Positions 55,717 through 64,000 are shown, numbered from the stretch's first letter. The stretch is DNA of 64,000 nt from AC-37 sp036389835 (GCA_036389835.1 DASVWC010000015.1:1-64000); one strand, 5' to 3'. Notes: generated by a model not told the origin, from the letters alone. Made by a program: numbers and translations.

Positions 55717-56544
55717 CTAGGTGTACATCCCGGAGAACTGGCCCCCGGTCACGTTCAGCACCTGGCCGTGCACGTAGTTCGACCACGGCGAGCACAGGAA
55801 GAACACCCCGCCCGCGGCCTCCTCGGGCGTGGCCGGCCGGCCGATCGGGATGATCATCGCGGCCATCTGGCGCATCTGCTCGGGGATCCCGAGCTGGATC
55901 TCCTTGCCCTCCTTCTGGAAGGTCCCGGCCTCCTCCTTGGCGGCGGTGAGCCGCGTCTCGACGAAGCCGAACGCCACCGCGTTCACGTTGATCTTGAACT
56001 GGCCCCACTCCTTCGCGAGCGTCTTCGTCAGGCCGACGACGCCCGACTTGCCCGACGAGTAGTTCGCCTGGCCGGCGTTGCCCATCGTGCCCGAGACCGA
56101 CGAGATGTTCACGACCTTGCGGAACACCTCGACGCCCTCCTCGCGCTCCTTCTTGGCCGGCTCGCGCAGGTGCGGCGCCGCGGCGCGCAGGATCTTGAAC
56201 GGCACCACGTTGTGGATGTCGAGCATCGCCTGGAACTGCTCGTCGGTCATCTTGTGGATCGGCCCGTCCCACGTGTAGCCGGCGTTGTTGACGACGATGT
56301 CGAGCTTGCCGAACTCGTCGACCGCCTTCTGCACGAGCTGGTCGGGCACCCCGTCGGCCGTGAGGTCGCCCGCGAATACGGTCGTCTCGCCCTCGATCTC
56401 GCCCGCGGCCTGCTCGGCGACGTCGCCGTCGAGGTCGTTGATGAGGACCTGGGCGCCGTGCTCGGCGAGCAGCTCGGCCGTGGCGCGGCCGATGCCGCGC
56501 GCCGACCCGGTCACGATCGCCGACTTTCCGTCGAGTACTCCCAC
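55717..56544 (-). CDS. FabG-like SDR oxidoreductase
   Basis: 275 residues from GTG 56544; AAGGAG 8 nt upstream fixes this start over the longer frame. Motifs: IVTGSARGIGRATAELLAEH, NNAGY, the catalytic Ser in VNISSVSG and Tyr/Lys in ANYSSGKSG. An insert of about ten charged residues (PAKKEREEGVEVFRK) precedes the Ser strand. It probably reduces a 3-ketoacyl thioester or a similar ketone. Confidence 0.9.
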   Translation of the reverse strand: MGVLDGKSAIVTGSARGIGRATAELLAEHGAQVLINDLDGDVAEQAAGEIEGETTVFAGDLTADGVPDQLVQKAVDEFGKLDIVVNNAGYTWDGPIHKMTDEQFQAMLDIHNVVPFKILRAAAPHLREPAKKEREEGVEVFRKVVNISSVSGTMGNAGQANYSSGKSGVVGLTKTLAKEWGQFKINVNAVAFGFVETRLTAAKEEAGTFQKEGKEIQLGIPEQMRQMAAMIIPIGRPATPEEAAGGVFFLCSPWSNYVHGQVLNVTGGQFSGMYT

Positions 56545-56614
56545 TGGTGAATCTCCTTGTCGCGTGGTTCGAGGCGCGCAACTATGACGTAGCGCAGCCG
56601 GGCGGGGCCGGCGG

Positions 56615-56620
56615 TACCCT
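56615..56620 (+). promoter_or_regulatory. -10 element TACCCT before the PHP-domain gene
   Basis: TACCCT lies 30 nt before GTG 56651 but only 6 nt before an in-frame ATC (56627) that would give a fuller signal peptide. Confidence 0.4.
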
Positions 56621-56650
56621 CGCCCGATCGGGGCCAGGATCCTCATCGGG

Positions 56651-58741
56651 GTGGCGATCGCGCTGGCCTACGCGGCACCCGCGACGGCCGCGACGCCGAC
56701 CGCGTGCAGCGGGGCCGGCCGGGCGCCGTCGCAGACGATCACCGGCGAGTTCGGCACCGAGCTCGAGGGTGGCTACGTGCTGGTCCCGTTCGACGTGCCG
56801 GCCGGCACCACCGCCGTGCGCATCCGCTACTGCTGGGACCAGCCCGACTCGCCGACCAGCTCGCAGGTCAAGCACACGCTCGACCTCGGCGTCTACCAGC
56901 CGCGCGGGGGCGGCGACGGCGCGGTCTGGGGCGAGCGCGAGTTCCGCGGCTGGGGTGGGTCGAGTCACCGCGACGTGACGCTCTCGGCGGAGGGGTTCTC
57001 GACCGAGGCGCAGTACCGCGCGAGCCCGACCGGCCACGTCCCCGGCAAGACCACGCGCGGCTTCCGTCCCGGCCCGGTCGTGCCGGGGCGCTGGGCGGCC
57101 GAGCTCGGCGTGGCCGCCGTGGCAGGCCAGCAGGAGGGCGACTCCGACGGCAGGGTCGCCTGGAGGGTGGAGATCGACCTGAGCAGGGACCCCGCGTTCG
57201 CCGACCAGCCGTACGAGCCCGCCCCGTACGACGGCGCGCCGCGCAGGTCGGGGCCCGGCTGGTACGCCGGCGACATGCACGTGCACGCCGAGCACTCCTC
57301 GCTCGGCGACGCCACGATGACCGACGTCTTCAAGTTCGCCTTCGGCGCGCCCCCCGGTGGGGCCGGGCTCGACTTCATCACGCTCTCCGACTACGTGACC
57401 GACACCGCCTGGGGCGAGATCGGCCGCTACCAGGCCGCCCACCCGGGCAAGCTCGTGATCCGCTCGAGCGAGGTGATCACCTACCGCGGCCACACGAACA
57501 ACCACGCGAGCCTGCGCTACGTGGACTACCGCACCGGCCCGATCTGGGAGCGCCGTCCCGACAACTCGCTCACCCTCTGGAGCGCCGCCCCCCGGGCCGG
57601 GCCGCAGCACATCTTCGACCGCGTCCACGCCGCGGGCGGCTGGACGCAGGTCAACCACCCGACGATCTTCCCCTCGGAGGTCCCGCTGTTCTCGCTGCTC
57701 TGCCGCGGCTGCCCGTGGGACTACGCCGACTCCGAGACCGACTGGCGCAAGGTCGACGCCTACGAGGTGCAGACCGGCCCCGCCGGCGCTCCGTCGCCGC
57801 CCGGCAACGAGCCCGGCCCCAACCCGTTCACCCCGGAGGCGATCCAGGAGTGGGACCGGCTGCGCACGGAGGGCTACCGGATCACCGGCGTCGCCTCGAG
57901 CGACTCGCACAACGCGGGGGCGACGCCCGGCGGGGTCACGCAGTCGCCGATCGGCGAGGGCACGACGGTCGTGTTCGCGCCCGAGCTGTCGGAGGACGGG
58001 ATCCGCCGCGGCGTGCGCGCCGGCCACGCGTTCGTCCGGATGTTCGGCCACGAGAGCCCCGACCTGAGGCTGACCGCCCGCGCCGGCGAGCGCACCGCGA
58101 TGATGGGCGACCGCCTGGAGGGCGAGAGCGCGACGTTCGAGGCCCAGGTGCTGGGCGGCGTGACCACCGCGCAGCCGCGAACGCTGGTCGTCCTGCGCGA
58201 CGGCGTCCCGCTCCTGTCGGTGCCCGTCGCGCCGGTGAACCAGGCGTTCGCGTTCTCGTTCCCCTCGGCCGGCCCCGGCGACTACCGGATCCAGGTGATG
58301 CGCGGCAGCGCGATCGACGCGCTCTCGAACCCGATCACGCTCGGCGCGCGCGCGGAGCCCGAGCCGCCGCCGGGTGCGCCACCCGGCCAGGGCCCCGGCC
58401 CCGGTCCGCCGTCGGGCTCCAACACCGGCGCGTCCGGCACCTCGCCGGACAGGCCGGCGGGCCCGAGCGGGATGCGGCTGTCCGTGCGCCCGACCCGCGT
58501 GCGCGCCGGCAGGCGGGTCCGCTTCCGCTTCAAGGTCCTGACCACCGGCGGCGCGCCCGCGCGCGTCGCCGGCGCGCTCGTGCGCTTCGGCGGCCGCAGG
58601 GCGCGCACGGACGTGGACGGCGTCGCGCGCATCGGCGTCCGCCACAGGCACTCCGGGCGCAAGCGCGCGAGCGCCTCGAAGCCGGGGCTCGGCAAGGCGG
58701 TCGTGAAGCTGCGGGTGCTGCCGCCCAGGAAGCGCCGCTAG
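56651..58741 (+). CDS. Exported PHP-domain (metal-dependent phosphoesterase-like) protein
   Basis: 696 residues from GTG 56651 with a short signal peptide (IALAYAAPATAA). The metal-binding HVHAEHS starts at about 210, followed by DFITLSDYVTD, TNNHASLRY, QVNHPT and SDSHNAG. These are PHP-type ligands in the order seen in DUF3604-like proteins. A Pro/Gly linker (about 570-605) leads to a C-terminal Ig-like domain (608-696) ending PPRKRR. The same domain type ends the phosphoesterase at 59614-61767. An ATC start 24 nt upstream is possible. Confidence 0.82.
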   Translation: MAIALAYAAPATAATPTACSGAGRAPSQTITGEFGTELEGGYVLVPFDVPAGTTAVRIRYCWDQPDSPTSSQVKHTLDLGVYQPRGGGDGAVWGEREFRGWGGSSHRDVTLSAEGFSTEAQYRASPTGHVPGKTTRGFRPGPVVPGRWAAELGVAAVAGQQEGDSDGRVAWRVEIDLSRDPAFADQPYEPAPYDGAPRRSGPGWYAGDMHVHAEHSSLGDATMTDVFKFAFGAPPGGAGLDFITLSDYVTDTAWGEIGRYQAAHPGKLVIRSSEVITYRGHTNNHASLRYVDYRTGPIWERRPDNSLTLWSAAPRAGPQHIFDRVHAAGGWTQVNHPTIFPSEVPLFSLLCRGCPWDYADSETDWRKVDAYEVQTGPAGAPSPPGNEPGPNPFTPEAIQEWDRLRTEGYRITGVASSDSHNAGATPGGVTQSPIGEGTTVVFAPELSEDGIRRGVRAGHAFVRMFGHESPDLRLTARAGERTAMMGDRLEGESATFEAQVLGGVTTAQPRTLVVLRDGVPLLSVPVAPVNQAFAFSFPSAGPGDYRIQVMRGSAIDALSNPITLGARAEPEPPPGAPPGQGPGPGPPSGSNTGASGTSPDRPAGPSGMRLSVRPTRVRAGRRVRFRFKVLTTGGAPARVAGALVRFGGRRARTDVDGVARIGVRHRHSGRKRASASKPGLGKAVVKLRVLPPRKRR
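58472..58738 (+). other. Shared C-terminal Ig-like domain, copy 1
   Basis: Encodes the 89-residue end of the PHP protein: LSVRPTRVRAGRRVRFRFK, ALVRFGGRRARTDVDG and a basic terminus. It aligns with the end of the 59614-61767 phosphoesterase. Confidence 0.7.
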
Positions 58742-58754
58742 CCGCGCTCGTCGG

Positions 58755-59603
58755 TCAGTGCGGGCGCGGGAAGCGGCTCGCCATCACGGCGTCCCAGCCG
58801 CGGTCGGGCATCACCGCCCGCATGCCGAGCATCACGCGCGCGCCAACCGTGATCACGTAGCGCGGCTTGGGCCGCCGCCGCACGATCGCCTTGTGGATCG
58901 CGCGCGCGACCGACTCCGGCGGGGCGGCCAGCCGCGCGCCCGGGCCCTCGTAGGCGCCGGCTGTCGTCTGCGCCACGGCGCTGTTGAACTCCGCGTACGG
59001 GCCGTCGTCCTCGGTGGCGCGCCCGAGCGCGCCCACGGCGGCGTTGCCGAACTCGGTCTTGATCAGGCCGGGCTCGATGATCGACACGCCCACGCCGAAG
59101 CCGCGCACCTCGAAGCGCAGGACGTCCGAGAGCCCCTCGACCGCGTGCTTGGTCGCGTGGTAGATCCCGCCGCCCGGGAAGGTGAGCTTGCCGCCCATCG
59201 AGCTCACGTTCACGATCCGCCCGTGCCGCTGGCGGCGCATCCCGGGCAGCACGAGCTGGCACATGCGGATCAGGCCGAGCACGTTGGTCTCGAACTGCCT
59301 GCGGACCTCATCCATCGACACCGACTCGACCGCCCCCGAGAGGCTGTAGCCGGCGTTGTTGACGAGCGCCCCGACCGCGCCCTCCTGCTCCTCGACGGCG
59401 GCCACCGCGCGCGTCATCGACTCCTCGTCGGTCACGTCGAGCTGGAGCAGCCGGCAGCCGTGCTCCTCGAGGTCCTGGATCGACTCGATCCGCCGCGCGG
59501 TCGCGTAGACGGTCAGGCCGCGCTCGGAGAGGTACTTCGCCGTCGCGCGCCCGATGCCGGTCGAGCATCCGGTGATGAGGACCGCCTTCGAGACCTCCGC
59601 CAC
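58755..59603 (-). CDS. SDR oxidoreductase
   Basis: 282 residues from GTG 59603. Classical SDR with LITGCSTGIGRATAKYLSER, NNAGYSLSGAVE, the catalytic Ser in IVNVSSMGGK and YHATKHAVEGL (Tyr-x3-Lys). It resembles short-chain dehydrogenases acting on retinol, steroids or acyl ketones. It lies 10 nt after the upstream phosphoesterase on the same strand, and also has its own -10. Confidence 0.9.
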   Translation of the reverse strand: MAEVSKAVLITGCSTGIGRATAKYLSERGLTVYATARRIESIQDLEEHGCRLLQLDVTDEESMTRAVAAVEEQEGAVGALVNNAGYSLSGAVESVSMDEVRRQFETNVLGLIRMCQLVLPGMRRQRHGRIVNVSSMGGKLTFPGGGIYHATKHAVEGLSDVLRFEVRGFGVGVSIIEPGLIKTEFGNAAVGALGRATEDDGPYAEFNSAVAQTTAGAYEGPGARLAAPPESVARAIHKAIVRRRPKPRYVITVGARVMLGMRAVMPDRGWDAVMASRFPRPH

Positions 59604-59610
59604 GGGCGGG

Positions 59611-59616
59611 ACGCTA
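59611..59616 (-). promoter_or_regulatory. -10 element TAGCGT, likely leaderless promoter of the SDR gene
   Basis: On the minus strand TAGCGT ends 7 nt before GTG 59603. Its TAG is the stop codon of the upstream phosphoesterase. Confidence 0.5.
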
Positions 59617-61767
59617 CCGCTTTCGGCGCAGCACCCTGATCGTCGAGCGCCCGGTCTGGAACCCCTTGCGCTTCGCGTAGACCGGCTTCGAGCGGTAGAT
59701 CCGCAGGCAGACCTTCTTCGTGCCCTTCCGCCCTGTGGTGCCGCGGCGGCCGGCGAAGCCGATCGTCGCGCCCGGCACGACCCGTCCCGCGGAGGTCGCC
59801 TTGAAGCGGAAGCAGGTCCTGCGCCCGCCCCGCACCGTCCGCGGCTTGACGCTCAGCTTGATCTTCGGCTTGGCGCCGGCCTTGGTCCCGCCGCCGCCGG
59901 TGCCGCCGCCCGCCCCGCCCGTGTTCGCCCCCGCGCACGCGGGCGGGAACCGGCGCGGGTCCCTGACGAGCAGCTCCACGTTGCGGTCGATCTCCTTGCC
60001 CTGCGCACCGCTGCCCGGCCCGAGCTGCGGGTCGTTGTAGGTGAGCGTGCGTGCGATCGACGCGAGCGTCTGGGAGTCGAAGCCGCCCGCGGCGGTGCCC
60101 GGGGCGGGCGCCTCCACGCGGTTGGCGGTGTCGAGGATCGTCCCGAAGATCGAGAGCGTGCCGTCGCAGTTGTCCATCACCTCGACCACGCGGTCCTGCG
60201 GCGGCCAGTCGGCGAGCGCCGGGCTCTTCAGCTCCCAGTAGCCGGCCTTGCCGTCCTCGGACTTCTGCGGCGCCACGCGGTTCTCGTGCGAGTGCCCCGC
60301 CACGTAGGCGACCGCGTTCGGGTACCTGTGCATCAGCGCGGCCACGTCGTCGCCGAGCTTCGGGTTCGAGGGCCGCGGGTCGCGGTCGCAGCCCGGGTTG
60401 GCCGAGTGGCCGTGCTCGTCGTCGGGCGGGCACTCGCCGGTCGCCTCGTCCGGCACGTCGGCCGTGAGGCTCGAGCGCGCGTGGTGGGCGAACACGACCA
60501 CGATCTCGTCGCGCGCGGTCGCCTTCCTCAGCACGCCCTCGAACCAGTTGAACTGCGGCTCGTCGACGTTGCCGTTGCTGCTCGTCGGCGTCACCCCGCC
60601 CTCGGAGAGCGTGTCGAGCGCGACGAAGCGCAGGCCCGGCCGCGGCGACCACTCGTAGTAGCCCGCGGCGCCGCCCGAGGCGTCGAGCTCGGCCCTGTCC
60701 ACGAGCGCGAAGCCGTGGTCGTCGGCCTGCGCCGGGGTGTCGAAGATCTTCTTGAACTGGAGCTTGTCCACGAACTGGCGGCGCTGGTCCGGCGGCACGA
60801 GCATCACCGAGGCGGGCGGGGTCAGCACGGTGGGCTCGAACGCCGTCGCGATGCCGGTCGCCGCCAGCGGCTTGACGCAGCCCGTGGCGATCCGCTCGAT
60901 CGGCGCGGTCGCGCTCTGGTTGCCCTGCACGAGCCCGTCGTGGTTGCCGAACAGCACGTAGCTCGGCACCCGCAGCCCCTCCGCCATGAACGGCTTCTGC
61001 GCCTGGTCGAGCAGCCCGGCGTACTTCGGCCAGCCGGCGGCCTCCCCGCTCGGATCGTCGGGGTCGTAGTAGTGCGGGTCGTCGGTCGGGGTGTCGTCGT
61101 GGTCCTGCACGCCGGTGTAGTTGCGCGGGTCGTCGAGCGGGGTCCCGGGGGGGCAGCTCGTGCCGGACAGGTCGCTCGTGCCGCTGTTGGGGTCGAGCAG
61201 CCCGCCCTCGAGCAGGGTCCTGACCCACTCGGTCTCGTTGCGCTGCTGGTTGTCGGCGAGGTCGCCGGTCATCATCGCGGCCAGCATCGAGGCCCTCTCG
61301 CCGTTGCCCTGCGCGATCGGGCTGGTCGTGAACGCGTTCATCTGGCGGATCGACCAGTCGGTGAGGTGCGGGATCAGCGCCTCCTGGGCCCGGTACGCCG
61401 CGTTCGCGGTGTTCGACGGGTCCACATCCAGGAACTCCACGCGCGCGGGCGACTCCTCGTCGGCGAGCTGGAAGTCCGTGATCTGGCCGAAGTAGGCGAG
61501 CGAGCGGCGGCGGCCGGCGCGGCCGTCGCGCGGCGCGGCGAGGTCGGTGCGCACCGCGTAGGGCTCGCCCGGGCCGAGGCGCAGGAACTTGAAGCCCTGC
61601 TTCGGGTCGTCGCCGGTGATCGTGTGGTCGAGCGTCGAATCGCCGGCCAGCGGGTCGGCCGCCCCGTGGCTCGTGTGCGCCGTCGCCGACGTCGCGGCCG
61701 CGAGAGCGAGCGCCAGGGTCGCGAGCCAGGCGGCCGGTCGTCGGAGTCGTCCTGCCACGCCGCGCAT
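59614..61767 (-). CDS. Exported metallophosphoesterase with C-terminal Ig-like domain
   Basis: 717 residues with a signal peptide (about 1-30, ending ATSATAHTS). Motifs AYFGQITDFQLADEES, VLFGNHDGLVQGN, VVVFAHHAR and VAGHSHENRV define a calcineurin-like esterase. It is probably a secreted phosphatase of a large actinobacterial family. A Gly/Thr-rich linker precedes the C-terminal domain (635-717) that matches the end of the divergent PHP protein and finishes VLRRKR. Confidence 0.85.
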   Translation of the reverse strand: MRGVAGRLRRPAAWLATLALALAAATSATAHTSHGAADPLAGDSTLDHTITGDDPKQGFKFLRLGPGEPYAVRTDLAAPRDGRAGRRRSLAYFGQITDFQLADEESPARVEFLDVDPSNTANAAYRAQEALIPHLTDWSIRQMNAFTTSPIAQGNGERASMLAAMMTGDLADNQQRNETEWVRTLLEGGLLDPNSGTSDLSGTSCPPGTPLDDPRNYTGVQDHDDTPTDDPHYYDPDDPSGEAAGWPKYAGLLDQAQKPFMAEGLRVPSYVLFGNHDGLVQGNQSATAPIERIATGCVKPLAATGIATAFEPTVLTPPASVMLVPPDQRRQFVDKLQFKKIFDTPAQADDHGFALVDRAELDASGGAAGYYEWSPRPGLRFVALDTLSEGGVTPTSSNGNVDEPQFNWFEGVLRKATARDEIVVVFAHHARSSLTADVPDEATGECPPDDEHGHSANPGCDRDPRPSNPKLGDDVAALMHRYPNAVAYVAGHSHENRVAPQKSEDGKAGYWELKSPALADWPPQDRVVEVMDNCDGTLSIFGTILDTANRVEAPAPGTAAGGFDSQTLASIARTLTYNDPQLGPGSGAQGKEIDRNVELLVRDPRRFPPACAGANTGGAGGGTGGGGTKAGAKPKIKLSVKPRTVRGGRRTCFRFKATSAGRVVPGATIGFAGRRGTTGRKGTKKVCLRIYRSKPVYAKRKGFQTGRSTIRVLRRKR
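59617..59865 (-). other. Shared C-terminal Ig-like domain, copy 2
   Basis: Encodes the last 83 residues of the phosphoesterase: LSVKPRTVRGGRRTCFRFK, ATIGFAGRRGTTGRKG and a basic end. It aligns with the 58472-58738 copy on the opposite strand. Confidence 0.7.
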
Positions 61768-61827
61768 GATCGCAGCGGCCCTCCGGGGAAGCGCCGCCCG
61801 CGGGTGGATTCGCTACCGCATCGGCGG

Positions 61828-61833
61828 TATTTT
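61828..61833 (+). promoter_or_regulatory. -10 element TATTTT, likely leaderless promoter of the cyclase/ATPase
   Basis: TATTTT ends 6 nt before GTG 61840. Confidence 0.5.
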
Positions 61834-61839
61834 CGCCGC

Positions 61840-64000
61840 GTGGCCGCGATCACGTGCGGTGCGTGCGGCACCGACAATCCCGCGGGGGCGCGCTTCTGCA
61901 TGAACTGCGGCACCGCGCTGCCGCGCGTGTGCCCGGCCTGCGGGACCGAGAACCCGGTCGAGGCCAGGTTCTGCATGAGCTGCGGCACCCAGCTCGCCGG
62001 CGCGGCGCCCGCCCCCGCGCCCGCCCCGGCCGCGCGCGACGAGGCGCTGCCGGAGGAGCGCCGTCAGGTCACCGTGCTCTTCGCCGACCTCTCCGGCTAC
62101 ACGGCCGTGTCCGAGCGCATGGACCCGGAGGCGGTCAAGTCGCTCGTGGACCGGGCGCTGCGGCGGCTGACCGAGGAGGTGCGCCGCTACGGCGGCACCG
62201 TCGACAAGTACATCGGCGACAACGTGATGGCGCTGTTCGGCGCCCCGATCGCGCACGAGGACGACGCCGAGCGCGCGGTGCGGGCGGGGCTCGGAATGCA
62301 GTCCGCGATGGCCGACGTGAACGCGGCGCTCCCGGACGGCGTGTCGTTCGCGCTGCGCGTCGGGCTCAACACCGGCGAGGTGCTCGCGGGCGCCGTCGGC
62401 GACGACTACACGGTCGTGGGCGACACCGTCAACGTGGCCGCGCGCCTGCAGTCGGCCGCCGAGCCGGGGACCGTGGTCGTCGGCGAGCGTACGTTCCGCG
62501 CCACCGGCGCCGCGATCCGCTACGAGCGGCTCGAGCCGCTCACACTCAAGGGCAAGTCGGAGCCGGTCCCCGCGTGGCGCGCGCTGGGCACCGTGGCCGA
62601 GCAGGCGGTCGGCCGCTCGTCGCGGGCCCACGAGGCGCCGCTCGTGGGCCGCGACTACGAGATCGGGATGCTCGAGTCGCTCTACGAGCGCGTGGTGGCC
62701 GAGCGCCGCCCGCACCTCGGCACGCTGATCGGCGAGGCGGGTGTGGGCAAGTCGCGGCTGCTGCGCGAGTTCGCGCGCCGCGCCGCCCAGCGCGAGGACC
62801 CCCCTGCGATCCGGACCGGGCGCAGCCTCCCGTACGGCTCCGGCATCGTCTACTGGGCGCTCAGCGAGGTGGTGCGCGACGAGTGCGGGATCCTCGAGAC
62901 CGACAGCGCCGAGGACGCCTGGCGCAAGCTGGCCGGCACGGTGGCCGAGGCCGAGGCCGAGCACGGCGACGCCGCCGAGCGCCGTGCCGCGGTGATCGGG
63001 CGCTCCCTCGGCCTCGACGTGCCGGGGGACGTCGCCGCGCCGCTCGACTCCGACGACCCCGAGCGCCTGCGCGACGAGCTGTTCTCGGCGCTGCGGCTGA
63101 TGGTCGAGTCCTCGGCCCAGCGGCGGCCGCTGGTGCTGGTGTTCGAGGACATCCACTGGGCCGACGAGGGCATGCTCGACGCGATCGAGCACCTCGCGCA
63201 GTGGGTCCGGGCGCCGCTGATGCTGATCTGCCTCACGCGCGGCGAGCTGCTCGAGCGCCGCCCGACCTGGGGCGGCGGGCGCCGCAACGCAACGCAGCTC
63301 TTCCTCGAGCCGCTGACCGGGGAGGAGACGCGCGAGCTCGTGGCGGCGCTGCTCGGGAACGGGTCGAGCGCGGAGGTCGTGCCGGCCGTGGCGGAGCGTT
63401 CCGGCGGCAACCCGCTGTTCGCAGAGGAGATGGTCCGGCGCATCGCCGAGGAGGGCGCCGGCGCCGGCGAGCTGCCCGACAGCGTGCAGGCGGTGCTCGC
63501 CGCGCGGCTCGACGGGCTCGAGCCGTTCGAGCGCCGGCTCGTGCAGCAGGCGGCGGTGGTCGGCCGCACCTTCTGGGCGTCGTCGCTCGCCACGCTCGCC
63601 GCGGAGGAGAACCTCGACCTCGAGCGCACGCTGCTCGCGCTCCAGGAGAAGGACATACTCGCGCCGGGCGCGGAGCGCAGCTTCGGCGGCGAGCGCGAGT
63701 TCGCGTTCAAGCACGTCCTGACCCGCGACGTGGCCTACGGGATGCTGCCGCGCGGGGTCCGCTCGCAGAAGCACTTCGAGGTGGGCCGCTTCATCGAGGA
63801 GCGCGCCGGCGACCGCACCGACGAGGTCGTGCCGCTGCTGGCCGAGCACTACGGGCGCGCCGCCGAGCTCGGCGAGGAGGCGCGGGTCGAGCCGGCGGCG
63901 CTCGAGCCGATCCGCGCGCGCGCGCTGCGCTTCCTCGAGGAGGCGGGCGACGCCGCCGCCCAGCTCTACTCGAACCAGGAGGCAGCCGCGCACTACCGCC
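61840..64000 (+). CDS. Zinc-ribbon class III adenylate cyclase with AAA ATPase (partial)
   Basis: At least 720 residues from GTG 61840; the 3' end lies beyond the window. Two zinc ribbons come first (Cys6, 9, 20, 23 and Cys31, 34, 45, 48). A class III nucleotide cyclase follows (about 67-245) with the metal-binding VTVLFADLSGYTA, DKYIGDNVMALFG and GDTVNVAARLQ. Then comes an ATPase with Walker A GEAGVGKSRL (about 298) and Walker B LVLVFEDIHWADE (about 431), and a helical, TPR-like region. Such proteins are predicted multidomain signal sensors; the input signal is unknown. Confidence 0.9.
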   Translation, partial: MAAITCGACGTDNPAGARFCMNCGTALPRVCPACGTENPVEARFCMSCGTQLAGAAPAPAPAPAARDEALPEERRQVTVLFADLSGYTAVSERMDPEAVKSLVDRALRRLTEEVRRYGGTVDKYIGDNVMALFGAPIAHEDDAERAVRAGLGMQSAMADVNAALPDGVSFALRVGLNTGEVLAGAVGDDYTVVGDTVNVAARLQSAAEPGTVVVGERTFRATGAAIRYERLEPLTLKGKSEPVPAWRALGTVAEQAVGRSSRAHEAPLVGRDYEIGMLESLYERVVAERRPHLGTLIGEAGVGKSRLLREFARRAAQREDPPAIRTGRSLPYGSGIVYWALSEVVRDECGILETDSAEDAWRKLAGTVAEAEAEHGDAAERRAAVIGRSLGLDVPGDVAAPLDSDDPERLRDELFSALRLMVESSAQRRPLVLVFEDIHWADEGMLDAIEHLAQWVRAPLMLICLTRGELLERRPTWGGGRRNATQLFLEPLTGEETRELVAALLGNGSSAEVVPAVAERSGGNPLFAEEMVRRIAEEGAGAGELPDSVQAVLAARLDGLEPFERRLVQQAAVVGRTFWASSLATLAAEENLDLERTLLALQEKDILAPGAERSFGGEREFAFKHVLTRDVAYGMLPRGVRSQKHFEVGRFIEERAGDRTDEVVPLLAEHYGRAAELGEEARVEPAALEPIRARALRFLEEAGDAAAQLYSNQEAAAHYR

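Noticed and set aside
1..64000. Mobile elements, integrases or transposases
   Set aside because: No transposase-like or integrase-like sequence, terminal repeat pair or target duplication was found.

Overview
This window is about 64 kb of very GC-rich chromosome from what looks like a high-GC Gram-positive bacterium (Actinomycetota). The ribosomal-protein order, frequent GTG and TTG starts, TANNNT -10 boxes 6-10 nt before start codons, a C+ type S4, a TB7.3-like biotinyl protein and many SDR, SCP2 and fatty-acyl genes fit that phylum. A Thermoleophilia/Solirubrobacterales origin is plausible, but this is inference. I see no insertion sequence, prophage, CRISPR array, rRNA or tRNA gene.

Layout. 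(1) 1-15.1 kb: the distal spc and alpha ribosomal operons (rpsH end, rplF, rplR, rpsE, rpmD, rplO, secY, adk, map, then rpmJ, rpsM, rpsK, rpsD, rpoA, rplQ). Inserted are a secreted protein (secY/adk) and a ROK regulator plus a small coiled-coil membrane protein (map/rpmJ, where infA usually sits). The run continues into a methyltransferase, truA, surE and ligA. (2) 15.1-33.2 kb: housekeeping and envelope genes: J-domain protein, D-Ala-D-Ala carboxypeptidase, patatin, polysaccharide deacetylase/glycosyltransferase fusion, aminotransferase, acyl-CoA synthetase, Nif3, sugar dehydrogenase lipoprotein, SCP2, Fe-ADH, RTX-like protein, Nudix and rubredoxin. (3) 33.2-41.4 kb: biotin genes bioA and bioB-bioF-bioD plus redoxin, next to a 70-residue biotinyl carrier and an enoyl-CoA hydratase; a 41-bp palindrome lies between bioF and bioD. 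(4) 41.4-44.5 kb: glycosyltransferase, glpK and plsC, a glycerol-phosphate/lipid module. (5) 44.7-52.2 kb: a tightly packed operon of membrane phosphoesterase, cholesterol-oxidase-like GMC enzyme, alpha/beta hydrolase with a Cys nucleophile and acetoacetate-decarboxylase-like protein, abutted by a second phosphoesterase. (6) 52.2-64 kb: lactonase-like hydrolase and enoyl-reductase-like SDR sharing one palindromic -10, a MarR/SRPBCC pair with a clear operator, ArfB, SDRs, two exported enzymes sharing a C-terminal domain, and a zinc-ribbon adenylate cyclase/ATPase cut by the window edge.

Three themes run across the window. Nineteen genes carry a -10-like hexamer 6-10 nt before the start codon on either strand, suggesting leaderless mRNAs. 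Gene junctions use NTGA overlaps, including three where CTG appears to be the start codon. Low-complexity Gly/Ser/Ala/Pro inserts occur in otherwise conserved proteins. The best candidates for an undescribed system are the 46.2-52.2 kb oxidation/hydrolysis operon and the C-terminal domain shared by exported proteins.
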